A stretch of 64,000 nucleotides of DNA. Source: Pseudoduganella guangdongensis. Its GTDB lineage: Bacteria > Pseudomonadota > Gammaproteobacteria > Burkholderiales > Burkholderiaceae_D. The DNA is taken from positions 62,001 to 126,000 of the forward strand of contig NZ_WWCJ01000005.1 of the NCBI RefSeq assembly GCF_009857475.1, written 5' to 3'. This document shows, piece after piece, positions 25,342 through 33,895 of the stretch. How positions within the stretch are numbered: position 1 is the first letter of the stretch; every line of letters starts with the position of its first letter. Below the pieces are notes generated by a model. That model was not told where the DNA came from, did not search any database, and worked only from the letters and a program-made list of their open reading frames with translations. The translations under genes were made by a program, and so were the position numbers.

Positions 25342-25878
25342 ATGGCTCTCAAATCGACAATCTATAAAGCGGAACTGTCCATCGCGGACATGGACCGCAA
25401 CTACTACGCAACCCATTTGCTGACCCTGGCGCGCCACCCGTCCGAGACGGACGAGCGCCTGATGATCCGTGTCCTGGCCTTCGCCATCCACGCCGACGAG
25501 GCGCTGGTGAACGCCAAAGGCTTGTCCGACACCGAGGAACCGGACTTGTGGCAAATGGACCTGACCGGCGCGATCCAGCTGTGGATTGAAATCGGCCAGC
25601 CAGACGAGCGCCGCCTGCTGAAAGCATCCGGCCGCTCCGAGAAGGTGATGGTGTACTCCTACAGCGCCGCCTCCCATGTGTGGTGGAAGCAGCTGGCCAG
25701 CAAGATCGACCGCGCCAAGAACGTCAGCGTGGTCAACATCGACGCCGAAACCAGCGCCGCGCTTGAGAAGATGGCGCAGCGCTCGATGCAATTGCAATGC
25801 ACGATCCAGGACGGCCAGATCTGGCTCACCGACGGCGAAACCACCGTGGAAATCCCGCGCGAGGTCTGGAAGGCTTGA
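25342..25878 (+). CDS. yaeQ: YaeQ family protein
   Basis: A 178-residue protein with the YaeQ signature throughout: ALKSTIYKAELSIADMDRNYYATH at the start (shown in two parts in the family as KxTIYKAxL and DMDRxYY), LARHPSETDERLMIRVLAFA in the middle, and QLQCTIQDGQIWLTDG at the end. YaeQ has a PD-(D/E)XK nuclease-like fold; its role (E. coli YaeQ can suppress loss of RfaH) is not settled. It shares an operon with purU and precedes an M48 peptidase gene by one base. Confidence 0.93.
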   Translation: MALKSTIYKAELSIADMDRNYYATHLLTLARHPSETDERLMIRVLAFAIHADEALVNAKGLSDTEEPDLWQMDLTGAIQLWIEIGQPDERRLLKASGRSEKVMVYSYSAASHVWWKQLASKIDRAKNVSVVNIDAETSAALEKMAQRSMQLQCTIQDGQIWLTDGETTVEIPREVWKA

Positions 25879-25879
25879 T

Positions 25880-26620
25880 ATGCGCCCGCCCGCTGCCCGT
25901 GCCGCCATTGCCGCCTTGCTGTTCGCACTGGGCGCAGCGGCGCCGGCACTGGGGCAGGTGACACAGGCGCAGGTCATAGCGGGCGCCGGCAAACTGTATG
26001 CGGAACAGCTGGCGCAGCTGCGTGCCGGCCATCGCCTGGATGACAACGCCCGTTTTGGCGAGCGGGTTGCCGCCATCGCCAAGCCCTTGATCGAACAGGC
26101 GAAGCGCGATTACCCGGAGAGCGCTAGCTGGCCCTGGGAGTTGCATACCACATCCGACGAGGCGGAGAATGCCTTTGCCATGGCGGGCGGCAAGCTGCTG
26201 GTGGGGGCGGCGTTCGTGGACCGGCTGGTGCTGAACGATGCGGAGCTGGCCATGCTGCTGGCGCACGAGATGGCCCATGCGGTGCTGCAGCATAACCTGC
26301 GCGAAGCGGAGGAGGCCATGCGCCTGGAGCCGCACTGGGCCGAGCGGCCGTACGCCGAGCTTGAACACGCCATCGATCACGACTACGGTTTGATGCGCAA
26401 GCTGGCGCAAATCAATTTCATCCAGGAAGAAGAGGCGGACCGCGAAGGCATGCGCCTGGCGGTGCGTGCCGGTTGGCAGCCGGCGGCGCTGGCGCGCTTC
26501 TTCCGCAAGCTTGAACGGCATAGCCACGCGCCGAACTTCCGCAGTTTGTTCCACCCCTCGCCAGCCATGCGCGTGCGCGCGGCGAACCAGCTGGCGGCTG
26601 CGCTGGAAGCGGGGCGCTAG
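25880..26620 (+). CDS. Exported M48-family zinc metallopeptidase
   Basis: A 246-residue protein with a cleavable signal (MRPPAARAAIAALLFALGAAAPALG). The peptidase motif LLAHEMAHAVLQH (HExxH near 133-137) and downstream third ligand region EEEADREGM (Glu near 187) are those of M48 gluzincins such as BepA/LoiP, which handle misfolded envelope proteins. ATG 25880 starts one base after the yaeQ stop, and the signal peptide begins immediately, confirming the start. Confidence 0.9.
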   Translation: MRPPAARAAIAALLFALGAAAPALGQVTQAQVIAGAGKLYAEQLAQLRAGHRLDDNARFGERVAAIAKPLIEQAKRDYPESASWPWELHTTSDEAENAFAMAGGKLLVGAAFVDRLVLNDAELAMLLAHEMAHAVLQHNLREAEEAMRLEPHWAERPYAELEHAIDHDYGLMRKLAQINFIQEEEADREGMRLAVRAGWQPAALARFFRKLERHSHAPNFRSLFHPSPAMRVRAANQLAAALEAGR

Positions 26621-26656
26621 GCTATAATTTCCGCCTGTATTCGCTTGAGGGGATCT

Positions 26657-27106
26657 ATGAAAAAGCAGTTCTTTGCGGCGGTAATGCTGCTCGCCATTGC
26701 CGCTTCCGCAGCGGCGCAAATCAGCGTGCGCGAGCCATGGATTCGCGCTACGGTGCCGGCGGGCCAGGCGACGGGCGCCTTCATGCAATTACAGTCCGCG
26801 CAGGATGCCCGCCTGGTGGAAGTGCAAACGCCGGCGGCTGGCATCGTTGAAATCCACCAGATGTCGATGCAGGGTGACCGCATGATGATGTCGGCGGTGG
26901 ATTATATCGACCTGCCTGCGGGCAAGCCGGTGGCGCTGGCTTCCGGCGGCTACCACATCATGATGATGGATTTGAAGCGCCAGATGAAGGCTGGTGAAAC
27001 CGTGCCCATGACGCTGGTGTTTGAGAAAAAGGGCAAGAAGCGCGAGACGCTGGAGCTGCAAGTGCCGGTCAAGCCGCTCAGCTATACCGCACCCAAGCCG
27101 CACTGA
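26657..27106 (+). CDS. Periplasmic copper chaperone PCu(A)C
   Basis: A 149-residue exported protein: signal MKKQFFAAVMLLAIAASAAA, then the DUF461 cupredoxin-like domain. The copper site H(M)x10Mx21HxM is recognisable as EIHQMSMQGDRMMM ... GGYHIMMMD. PCu(A)C proteins deliver Cu(I) to the CuA/CuB centres of cytochrome oxidase, usually with Sco1. The start at 26657 has GAGGGG eight bases upstream. A TATAAT box at 26623-26628 just after the M48 stop suggests its own promoter, and a strong terminator follows. Confidence 0.93.
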   Translation: MKKQFFAAVMLLAIAASAAAQISVREPWIRATVPAGQATGAFMQLQSAQDARLVEVQTPAAGIVEIHQMSMQGDRMMMSAVDYIDLPAGKPVALASGGYHIMMMDLKRQMKAGETVPMTLVFEKKGKKRETLELQVPVKPLSYTAPKPH

Positions 27107-27125
27107 CAGTCCCGCCTCAGCGCAA

Positions 27126-27157
27126 AAACGCCCCGCCAGTCGGGGCGTTTCTTTTGC
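27126..27157 (+). terminator. Intrinsic terminator of the copper chaperone gene
   Basis: Perfect ten-base stem AAACGCCCCG/CGGGGCGTTT (27126-27135, 27141-27150) with CCAGT loop, followed by CTTTTG. Starts 20 bases after the stop codon. Confidence 0.9.
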
Positions 27158-27274
27158 GCTAAAAGGCAGGAACTTTTCACGACCGTGTCGGTCGTAGTCT
27201 ATTCGGCTCGCCGCAAATGGCGCAGGGCCCGGGCAAGCAAGGCATCCTGGTTCAAGCCGCTCAAGGAGGAGCAA

Positions 27275-27619
27275 GTGTTTTTCCTGGTTGACGAGGGGCG
27301 CGCGGGCGGTTCAGTGATCGCAGACGGCCTGGGTTCGGTGATGGTGGTGCCGGAGGCCATTCTTGCTTGGCCTCGGGCCGAGGCCAAGCGAGAAGGGGCT
27401 TTGGAGGGGCGGCAAGAGGCTTTGCGGGATGTGCTCGGCAAAGCGTGCAAGGCGCAGGTGGCAGCGAACGATGTCGCCACCAAAGTTGCCAATGCCGGCC
27501 TGCCCGAGCTGGAGAATTGGATGCGGCGCGTGGTCGCAGGCGAATCAATCGCAGCGGTGGTTGGGGGGGCAGGCCTGTTAACGCCGGAGCGTCACGGGCC
27601 TGCCGATAATACGGATTAG
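27275..27619 (+). CDS. Hypothetical protein (GTG start), weakly supported
   Basis: A 114-residue reading frame starting at GTG 27275, chosen because AAGGAGGAG lies five bases upstream, an almost ideal ribosome binding site; the frame also stays open for 30 codons upstream. The product is Ala/Glu/Gly-rich with no known domain. Its stop overlaps the stop of the convergent GIN-domain gene by four bases. A perfect ten-base hairpin (27366-27388) lies inside the frame. It may be a real small gene, but high GC keeps long frames open by chance. Confidence 0.4.
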   Translation: MFFLVDEGRAGGSVIADGLGSVMVVPEAILAWPRAEAKREGALEGRQEALRDVLGKACKAQVAANDVATKVANAGLPELENWMRRVVAGESIAAVVGGAGLLTPERHGPADNTD

Positions 27620-28389
27620 TTCGGATTGCCCGCCATGCGTTTGACCGTGCCGGAACCCATCACATTCTTGGTCACTTGCGGTTCGCCGTAATACGCCACA
27701 TCGCCTGAGCCGGCCACACTGACGGTCAGCGACTGCTTGGCCCAGACCACCGCCTGGCCCGAGCCGCCGATGCTGACGGCGACATCCTTGGTCGCCAACT
27801 GGCCGGTGCTGACTTTGCCCGAGCCGCCGATCGACACCTTCAGCTTGTCGGCCGAGCCGCTAGCTTTCAGGTTGCCGCTGCCGCCCAGCGAGACGGTCAC
27901 CGACTCGCCTTCGATATCGCGCAGGCTCATGGAGCCGGAGCCGCCCACATCGAACGACAGCTTGCCGCCGCGAATGCCCTCGGCATCGACCGAACCCGAA
28001 CCGCCTACCGAAATCCGCTCAAGCTTCCTGACGACGATGGTCACTTTGAGGTTGCGTGTATCCAGGTTCAGGTTACGGCGGGCCGGGCGGATTTTCAGGG
28101 TGCCATCCTCGACCACGGTTTCGACCAGGGGCAGGATATTGTCATCCGACTCGATGGTCACGCTTTCGGTATTGCCGATGCGGACCTCCACGCTGCCTGG
28201 TAGCCCCAGGCCGAGGCCGCTGAAGTTGCTGACCTCGCGCACCTGCTTGGAAATATTGCCATTGCCCTGCACCCGCTCCCCGGCAAACCAGCCCAGTGGC
28301 GATGCCGACACCAGGGTGGCTGGGGCGGCAACAGCCGCAAAGACGGACGCGGCGACCAGCGCGTTGCGCACTGCAGCAGACATTTTCAT
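27616..28389 (-). CDS. GIN-domain (DUF2807) exported protein
   Basis: A 257-residue protein with a signal peptide (residues 1-30) and a putative auto-transporter-adhesin head GIN domain. The fold is a right-handed beta-helix, visible as repeated glycine turns: VGGSGSV, VGGSGSM, LGGSGNL, IGGSGKV, IGGSGQA, VAGSGDV and MGSGTV, spaced about 18-20 residues. Start ATG 28389 gives MKMSAAVRNALVAAS. A second paralogue is at 41696-42322. Function unknown; envelope or periplasmic location is inferred. Confidence 0.88.
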   Translation of the reverse strand: MKMSAAVRNALVAASVFAAVAAPATLVSASPLGWFAGERVQGNGNISKQVREVSNFSGLGLGLPGSVEVRIGNTESVTIESDDNILPLVETVVEDGTLKIRPARRNLNLDTRNLKVTIVVRKLERISVGGSGSVDAEGIRGGKLSFDVGGSGSMSLRDIEGESVTVSLGGSGNLKASGSADKLKVSIGGSGKVSTGQLATKDVAVSIGGSGQAVVWAKQSLTVSVAGSGDVAYYGEPQVTKNVMGSGTVKRMAGNPN

Positions 28390-28536
28390 CGTTTTCTCCT
28401 CGGGGTATGCAATTTTCGATGGTGGGATCGTATCCCACCGGCCGCCAGGGCGCCTGCACGATGCGACAGGGTGCTTGCATCCGGGAATAGAATGCATTTC
28501 CCGGGGACAGGGCGCCGCTCCTGTATCATTTCGCCC

Positions 28537-29172
28537 ATGCTTACTATCGTTATCAAACAGGGCAAGGAGAAATCCATCCTTGCCGGCGACCCCTATATCT
28601 ACCTGTCCGCCATCGAGCGCGTGGACGGGCGCCCGGCCGAGAAGAACAAGCCCGGCGCCACGGCCACCGTGGTCACGTCCTCGCGCAAATTCCTGGCGCG
28701 CGCCGCCTACAACGCCAAGTCGCAGATTGCCGCCCGCGTCTGGACCTTGCGCGAAGACGAGCCGGTGGACCATGCCATGGTGAAGCGCCGTGTGCGCGCC
28801 GCCCTTGCGCGCCGCCTCCATTCCCTGCAGGCGGCCCGGCCGGACGAGCTGGTGCCGATCGTGCTGGGCGACGAAGACGGGCTGTCCGGCCTGCTGGTGG
28901 AAAGCTATGGCGGCAAAGACGGCTACCTGGTCTGCCGGTTCCAGTCGGCCGCCGTGGAAGCGTGGAAGATTGGCATCGTGCAGGCCCTGATCGCGGAAAC
29001 CGGCTGCCCGAACGTGTATGAACGGTGCGACAAGCTGATCCGCGAAGGCGAGGGCCTGCATGTGAAATCGCGTGCCCTGGCTGGCGAGGAGCCGCCGCAA
29101 CGCCTGATGGTGAGCGAGCGCGGCCGCAGCTTCCCCTACGACATCCGCACCGGCTTTGAGTATCCGAAATAA
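28537..29172 (+). pseudogene. 3'-truncated RlmI-like rRNA methyltransferase
   Basis: A 211-codon frame matching the N-terminal half of RlmI/class I 23S rRNA m5C methyltransferases: PUA domain (MLTIVIKQGKEKSILAGDP..., about 1-75), then LPIVLGDEDGLSGLLVESYGG-like and YERCDKLIREGEGL segments of the central domain. Full proteins are about 395 residues and carry a SAM-binding methyltransferase domain after the VDVRxGHKTGFYLDQR motif. Here the frame reads YDIRTGFEYPK and stops inside that motif; the next gene begins 78 bases later, with no methyltransferase remnant. It is therefore probably inactive as a methyltransferase, although the RNA-binding PUA part could persist. Confidence 0.75.
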
Positions 29173-29250
29173 ATGTTGTACTCAAGCCACTTACATTCCA
29201 TGAGGCAAATGCAATAGAATCGTGCGAACCTTTTCCGAGAGCACAGGCAC

Positions 29251-30354
29251 ATGGAACACTCGCAAATTCGCACCCTTTCCTACATCGAGAACGAAGACCA
29301 CCCGGTATTCGGCACCCTCGTCGAGCAAATCCTGCACCTGCTGAACTCGAAGTTAGTGTTCTCCGACATCCTGATCCACCAGAACAGCCCCTTGCTGCTC
29401 CGCCAGCCCAAGGGCCTGGTGGCCGTCACCGACTCCCCCATCACGCGCGAAGAGCTGGAAGAGTTCTTTGAAGTGGTCGAACCGAACTGGCGCGAACGCA
29501 TCCAGGACCGCGCCTTCGACCGCGCGATCGACCTGCACACCGCCCGCATCCGCGCCAACTGCTTCTCCTTCCAGGGCAAGAAGCGCCTGGGCTGTGTGAT
29601 CCGCCGCTTCCCGAAGGAACCGCTGGCGCTGTCCACACTCGGCCTGCGCCCGGCGGAAGAAAAGTTCGCCCAGCTCTCCAGCGGCCTGCTCCTGATCATC
29701 GGCGACACTTGCCAGGGCAAGTCGACCACCATCGCGTCCATGCTGGATGAGATCAACAAGAACCGCTCGGGCCACATCATCACCATTGAAGACCCGGTGG
29801 AAACTCTGATCCCGCAGCGCAAATGCGTGATCACCCAGCGCGAGGTGGGCTACGACGGCGACGTGGAATCGTTCGACCTGGGCGCCAAGGATGCCCTGCG
29901 CGAGCGCCCCGACGTGATTGTCATCGGCGAGATCCGCGATGCCGAGACCGCGCATGAAGCGCTGGCGTTGGCCGAATCCGGCCCGTTGGTGCTGGCCTCG
30001 CTGCACGCCCGCTCGACCGAATTGGGCCTGCAAAAGATGATCCGCCTGCTGGGCAACACCGAGCCACAGCGCCAGGCCCTGGCGCACGCCCTGCGCGGCC
30101 TGCTGTGCCAGGCCCTGATGCCGGCCCTGGATGGCGACCGCTACTACCTCGCCACCGAAAGCCTGACCGTCAACCCCGAAGTCGCCGCCGTGATCGAAAG
30201 CGGCAGCGTGGCCGAGTTGCGCAATATGATGGAGCACAAAGCCGCGCCGGGTTGTTACACCATGAACGAATGCCTGCGCAAGCTGCTGGCCGAGAAAAAG
30301 GTCAGCATCGAAGACGCCCGCCACGCCACCACCGACCGGCTGGGCTTCGCTTAA
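29251..30354 (+). CDS. Orphan PilT/PilU-like secretion ATPase
   Basis: A 367-residue hexameric-type ATPase of the type II/IV secretion superfamily. Walker A reads IGDTCQGKST (near 147-156) rather than the usual GPTGSGKST; the Asp box IEDPVE, Walker B DVIVIGEIRDAET and His box LASLHARST are conserved. An N-terminal PAS-like domain precedes it as in PilT. No pilus genes are nearby, so it may be a pilus-retraction ATPase encoded away from the pil clusters or have another role. Confidence 0.88.
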   Translation: MEHSQIRTLSYIENEDHPVFGTLVEQILHLLNSKLVFSDILIHQNSPLLLRQPKGLVAVTDSPITREELEEFFEVVEPNWRERIQDRAFDRAIDLHTARIRANCFSFQGKKRLGCVIRRFPKEPLALSTLGLRPAEEKFAQLSSGLLLIIGDTCQGKSTTIASMLDEINKNRSGHIITIEDPVETLIPQRKCVITQREVGYDGDVESFDLGAKDALRERPDVIVIGEIRDAETAHEALALAESGPLVLASLHARSTELGLQKMIRLLGNTEPQRQALAHALRGLLCQALMPALDGDRYYLATESLTVNPEVAAVIESGSVAELRNMMEHKAAPGCYTMNECLRKLLAEKKVSIEDARHATTDRLGFA

Positions 30355-30373
30355 GAAAAACCGGTTCGCTTCT

Positions 30374-31657
30374 TTACTCCAGCGGGACGTTGCGGTAGCG
30401 GTTGACGGTGGTGCTGGCGACCGGCGGGGCGTTGTTGCCCCAGGCGGCGCGCAGGTAGGAGACGACCTGCGCCACTTCCACATCGTTCAGGGCGTGGCTG
30501 AAGGGCGGCATGCCGTAGGGGCGCGGGTTGCCGGCGGTGCCAGGGGCGAAGCCGCCGTTCAGCACGATACGGATCGGGTTGACCGCTTCGTCCATCGTCA
30601 GCGCGCGGTTGCCGGCCAGCGGCGGGTAGTGGGGCGGGATGCCTTCGCCCTGCGCGCCGTGGCAGTCCATGCATTGCTTGCGGTAGATCTTTTCCCCGGC
30701 GGCCAGGAAGGCGATGGCTGCCGCTTCCTTCGAGGGTTCATACGGTGCGCGTTTGCCGGCTTCGTTCGGCAGCGATTTCAAATACACCGCCATGGCGCGG
30801 ACGTCTTCGTCGCTCAGGTGCTGCAGGCTTTCGCGCACGACTTCGGCCATCGGGCCGAATACGGTGGCGCGTTGTGAAATGCCTGTTTTCAGCAGGTCGG
30901 TGATGTCCTTGATTTCCCAGTCGCCCAGGCCGGCTTCGCGGTCGGATGTGAGCGAGGGGGCGTACCAGCCCAGCACCGGTATCAGGCCGCCGGACAGGCT
31001 CTTGTCGCTGGCGCCCAGTGCATTGCGTTCGCTATGGCAGGCGATGCAGTGGCCGGGGCCTTGCACCAGGTAGGCGCCGCGGTTCCATTCGGCGGACTGG
31101 CTGGTGTCGGGGGTGTAGACGGCGGGCTTGAAGTAGAGGGCGCGCCAGGCGGCCAGCATGGCTTGCTGGTTGTAGGGGAAGCGCAGTTCATGCGGGCGGC
31201 TGGCCTGCTTCACGGGCGTGATGGTCTGGAAGTAGGCGTACATCGCGTCCGAGTCGTCGCGCGTCATCGCGGTGTAGTTCGTGTACGGGAAGGCGGGGTA
31301 GAGCAGGCGGCCGTCCTTGGCTTTGCCGTTGTGCAGGGCGTTCCAGAAGTCGTTGGCGCTCCAGTTGCCGATGCCGGTCTCCTGGTCGGGTGTGATGTTG
31401 GGCGAGATGACGTTGCCGAACGGGGTTTGCAGGGCGCGCCCGCCGGCGTAGGCCTGGCCGCCGCGCGTGGTGTGGCAGGCCATGCAGTCGGCGGCCTTGG
31501 CGAGGTAGGCGCCGCGTGCGATCTTTTCGGTGATCGGCATGTTTTGCGCGGCGGCGCTGGGCGCGGGGCCGGTGTCGTGCTTGGGCCAGATGAAGCCGAC
31601 CGCCGCGACGAGCAGCAGCAGGGGGGCGGCGATGGCGATTTTCGTGTTGCGCTTCAT
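30374..31657 (-). CDS. Triheme cytochrome c (alcohol/gluconate dehydrogenase type)
   Basis: A 427-residue exported cytochrome with an N-terminal anchor (MKRNTKIAIAAPLLLLVAAVGF) and three haem c sites: CMACH, CIACH and CMDCH. The order and spacing match the membrane-associated cytochrome subunit of periplasmic flavin dehydrogenases, with Met ligand regions such as GGRALQTPFGNVISPNITPD and GGFAPGTAGNPRPYGMPPF. Start ATG 31657 overlaps the stop of the preceding cytochrome gene (ATGA). It could serve as electron acceptor for the distant Tat-GMC enzyme, but this is inference. Confidence 0.92.
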   Translation of the reverse strand: MKRNTKIAIAAPLLLLVAAVGFIWPKHDTGPAPSAAAQNMPITEKIARGAYLAKAADCMACHTTRGGQAYAGGRALQTPFGNVISPNITPDQETGIGNWSANDFWNALHNGKAKDGRLLYPAFPYTNYTAMTRDDSDAMYAYFQTITPVKQASRPHELRFPYNQQAMLAAWRALYFKPAVYTPDTSQSAEWNRGAYLVQGPGHCIACHSERNALGASDKSLSGGLIPVLGWYAPSLTSDREAGLGDWEIKDITDLLKTGISQRATVFGPMAEVVRESLQHLSDEDVRAMAVYLKSLPNEAGKRAPYEPSKEAAAIAFLAAGEKIYRKQCMDCHGAQGEGIPPHYPPLAGNRALTMDEAVNPIRIVLNGGFAPGTAGNPRPYGMPPFSHALNDVEVAQVVSYLRAAWGNNAPPVASTTVNRYRNVPLE

Positions 31658-32373
31658 TTGTCGCTCTTCTGTGTGGGGAGACCGCCGCATTCCATCGGCA
31701 GCGGCTGGGGCAGGGCGGTGGCGGGGCGGGCGTTCGGGTCGGCCGGCTGGGCGGCCAGCCAGCCGGAGACGGCGGCGACGTCGGCGTCGCTCAGGCGGTT
31801 GGCGATGTCGGCCATGCAGTCGGGAGCGTGGGCTTTGCGTTTCTGGTTGCGCCAGGCGCCGAACTGGGCATTGATGTAGTCGCGCGGCAGGCCGATCAGG
31901 CCGGGAATGGCGGGGGCGAGACCGGTCATGGCCTGGCCGTGGCAGGCGACGCAGGCCGGCACTTTGCGCGCGGGTTCGCCCTGGTGCACCAGCACGCGGC
32001 CGCGCTCAATCATCTGCGGCGTGGCGCTGGTGGGCGCCGGCGGCGGGTAAGGGGCGTGCTGTTCGGAGAAGTACTGGGCGATCTCGCGCAGGTAGGCGTC
32101 CGGCAGCTGGTCGACCATATAGGTCATCATCGGGTAGTGGCGGCGGCCCTGCTTGAAGTTCAGCAGCTGGTTGTACAGGTAGGTGGCGGGCTTGCCGGCA
32201 ATGCGCGGGAAGAAGGCGTCGCCCTGTTCATTGGCTTTGTGGCAGGCGATGCAGGCAGCCACGCGCTGTTCCATGGTGTCCGGCAGCTTGCCCGGCGCGG
32301 CCACGGCGGGCAGGGCGGCCACCGTGCTCGCCATGGCGGCCATGGCGACGGCAATGCGTGAGAAAATGCGCAT
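31654..32373 (-). CDS. Diheme cytochrome c (c4-like)
   Basis: A 239-residue periplasmic protein: signal peptide (MRIFSRIAVAMAAMASTVAALPAVA) and two haem c motifs, CIACH (near 42) and CVACH (near 144), each followed by a Met-containing loop (MMTYMVDQL; AMTGLAPAIPGL). The two-domain layout is that of cytochrome c4, a donor to terminal oxidases. First gene of a two-cytochrome operon; the start ATG 32373 is chosen because it begins the signal peptide (an in-frame start ten codons upstream does not). Confidence 0.92.
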   Translation of the reverse strand: MRIFSRIAVAMAAMASTVAALPAVAAPGKLPDTMEQRVAACIACHKANEQGDAFFPRIAGKPATYLYNQLLNFKQGRRHYPMMTYMVDQLPDAYLREIAQYFSEQHAPYPPPAPTSATPQMIERGRVLVHQGEPARKVPACVACHGQAMTGLAPAIPGLIGLPRDYINAQFGAWRNQKRKAHAPDCMADIANRLSDADVAAVSGWLAAQPADPNARPATALPQPLPMECGGLPTQKSDK

Positions 32374-32464
32374 GATGAATCCGTTTTTCTTGTGATGCGT
32401 CAAGGATACGCCTGCGGGGCGCCGATTAACAGGCTCAGATTAGCCAGGGAAAGAGGGTATCAGT

Positions 32465-33895
32465 TTGAAGCTGTACGAGGCGCTGGCTGACGAACTGGCT
32501 GGTTTGATGGCGCAAGGCGTGTTGCGGCCGGGCGAGAAGCTGCCCTCCGTGCGCCAGCAGCAGGAGCGGCGCGGCGTCAGCCCGTCCACCGTGTTCCAGG
32601 CTTATTACCAGCTGGAGGCGCGCGGCCTGATCGAGTCGCGCCCGCGCTCGGGCTACTATGTGGCGGCGCGGCGCTTTGCGGCGACGCCCGAACCGGAGGT
32701 GTCGCGCCCGGACCCGGCGTCCACCCTGGTCGATGTCAGCGAGCTGGTATTCCAGGTGCTGGAGGCCAGCCGCGCACCGGGTAACGTGCCTTTCGGTTCG
32801 GCTTTCCCCAGCCCCTTGCTGTTCCCGCTCGATAAGCTGGGGCGCGCGGTCGCCAACAGCATGCGCCACATCGATCCCTGGAGCACGGTGGCCGACCTGC
32901 CGCCGGGGAATGCGGAGTTGCGGCGCCAGATCGCGCTGCGCTACCAGCTCGATGGGGTGCAGGTGGCGCCGGACGACATCGTCATCACCAATGGTGCGCT
33001 GGAGGCGCTTAACCTGTGCCTGCAAGCGGTGACGCGGCCGGGCGATACGGTGCTGGTGGAGTCGCCCAGTTTTTATGCGGCTTTGCAGGCGCTGGAGCGC
33101 ATCGGCCTGAAAGCGGTGGAGGTGGCGACGCATCCGCGCGATGGCATCGACCTGGGCGCGCTGGCCGCCGCCATTGGGCAGCACCAGCCGCGCGCTTGCT
33201 GGTTGATGACCAGCTTCCAGAATCCCCTGGGCAGCCTGATGCCGCCCGAGAAAAAGCAGGCGCTGGTCGAGCTGCTGGCGGCGCACGACGTGCCGCTGAT
33301 CGAAGATGACGTGTATGGCGAGCTGTATTTTGGCGCGCAGCGGCCGGCCCTGGCCAAGCGCTTCGACGGCAAGGGCCTGGTCATGCATTGCAGCTCATTT
33401 TCCAAATGCCTGGCGCCGGGCTTTCGCGTGGGCTGGGCGGCGGCGGGCCGCTTTGCGCGCCAGGTGGAGCGGCTGAAGCTGACCACCAGCCTGGCGGCGG
33501 CCATGCCGTCGCAGCTGGCGCTGGCGGAGTACCTGGGGCAGGGCGGCTATGAGCGTCACCTGCGCCAGCTGCGCGCCGCGCTGGCGGGGCAACAGCAGCA
33601 GATGCTGGCGGCAATCGAGCAGCATTTCCCGCCGGGGACGCGGGTGACGCAGCCGCAGGGCGGCTATTTCTTGTGGGTGGTGCTGCCGCAGTCGGTCGAT
33701 GCGCTGGAATTGCACCGGCGGGCGCTGGCACAGGGCATCAGCATTGCGCCGGGGCCGATGTTCAGCGCCAAGCGGGCCTTCAGGAATTGCGTCCGCTTGA
33801 ATTACGGGCACGCATGGGATGCGCGGCAGGCTGCCGCCGTGGCTATGCTAGGGGCGTTGGCGCGCGCGGCGTGCGCGGCTTCTTCGGCGGCTTGA
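32465..33895 (+). CDS. MocR-type GntR regulator / PLP aminotransferase fusion
   Basis: A 476-residue regulator. Residues 1-70 are a GntR winged HTH (GVLRPGEKLPSVRQQQERRGVSPSTV in two parts; LEARGLIESRPRSGYYV); about 100-470 is a fold-type I aminotransferase domain with the PLP-Lys segment HCSSFSKCLAPGFRVGW. MocR proteins bind PLP and control genes of B6 or amino-acid metabolism. The start is TTG 32465: it gives the family N-terminus LKLYEALADELAGLM and follows GGGAAAGAGGG; no ATG fits. Its 3' end overlaps the convergent exonuclease gene by 53 bases. Confidence 0.92.
   Translation: MKLYEALADELAGLMAQGVLRPGEKLPSVRQQQERRGVSPSTVFQAYYQLEARGLIESRPRSGYYVAARRFAATPEPEVSRPDPASTLVDVSELVFQVLEASRAPGNVPFGSAFPSPLLFPLDKLGRAVANSMRHIDPWSTVADLPPGNAELRRQIALRYQLDGVQVAPDDIVITNGALEALNLCLQAVTRPGDTVLVESPSFYAALQALERIGLKAVEVATHPRDGIDLGALAAAIGQHQPRACWLMTSFQNPLGSLMPPEKKQALVELLAAHDVPLIEDDVYGELYFGAQRPALAKRFDGKGLVMHCSSFSKCLAPGFRVGWAAAGRFARQVERLKLTTSLAAAMPSQLALAEYLGQGGYERHLRQLRAALAGQQQQMLAAIEQHFPPGTRVTQPQGGYFLWVVLPQSVDALELHRRALAQGISIAPGPMFSAKRAFRNCVRLNYGHAWDARQAAAVAMLGALARAACAASSAA

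Noticed and set aside
27366..27388. Perfect ten-base hairpin as a terminator
   Set aside because: No T-run on either side and it lies inside a reading frame.
28471..28536. Upstream extension of the RlmI-like gene
   Set aside because: The extra 22 codons show no homology, and the ATG at 28537 gives the normal family start.
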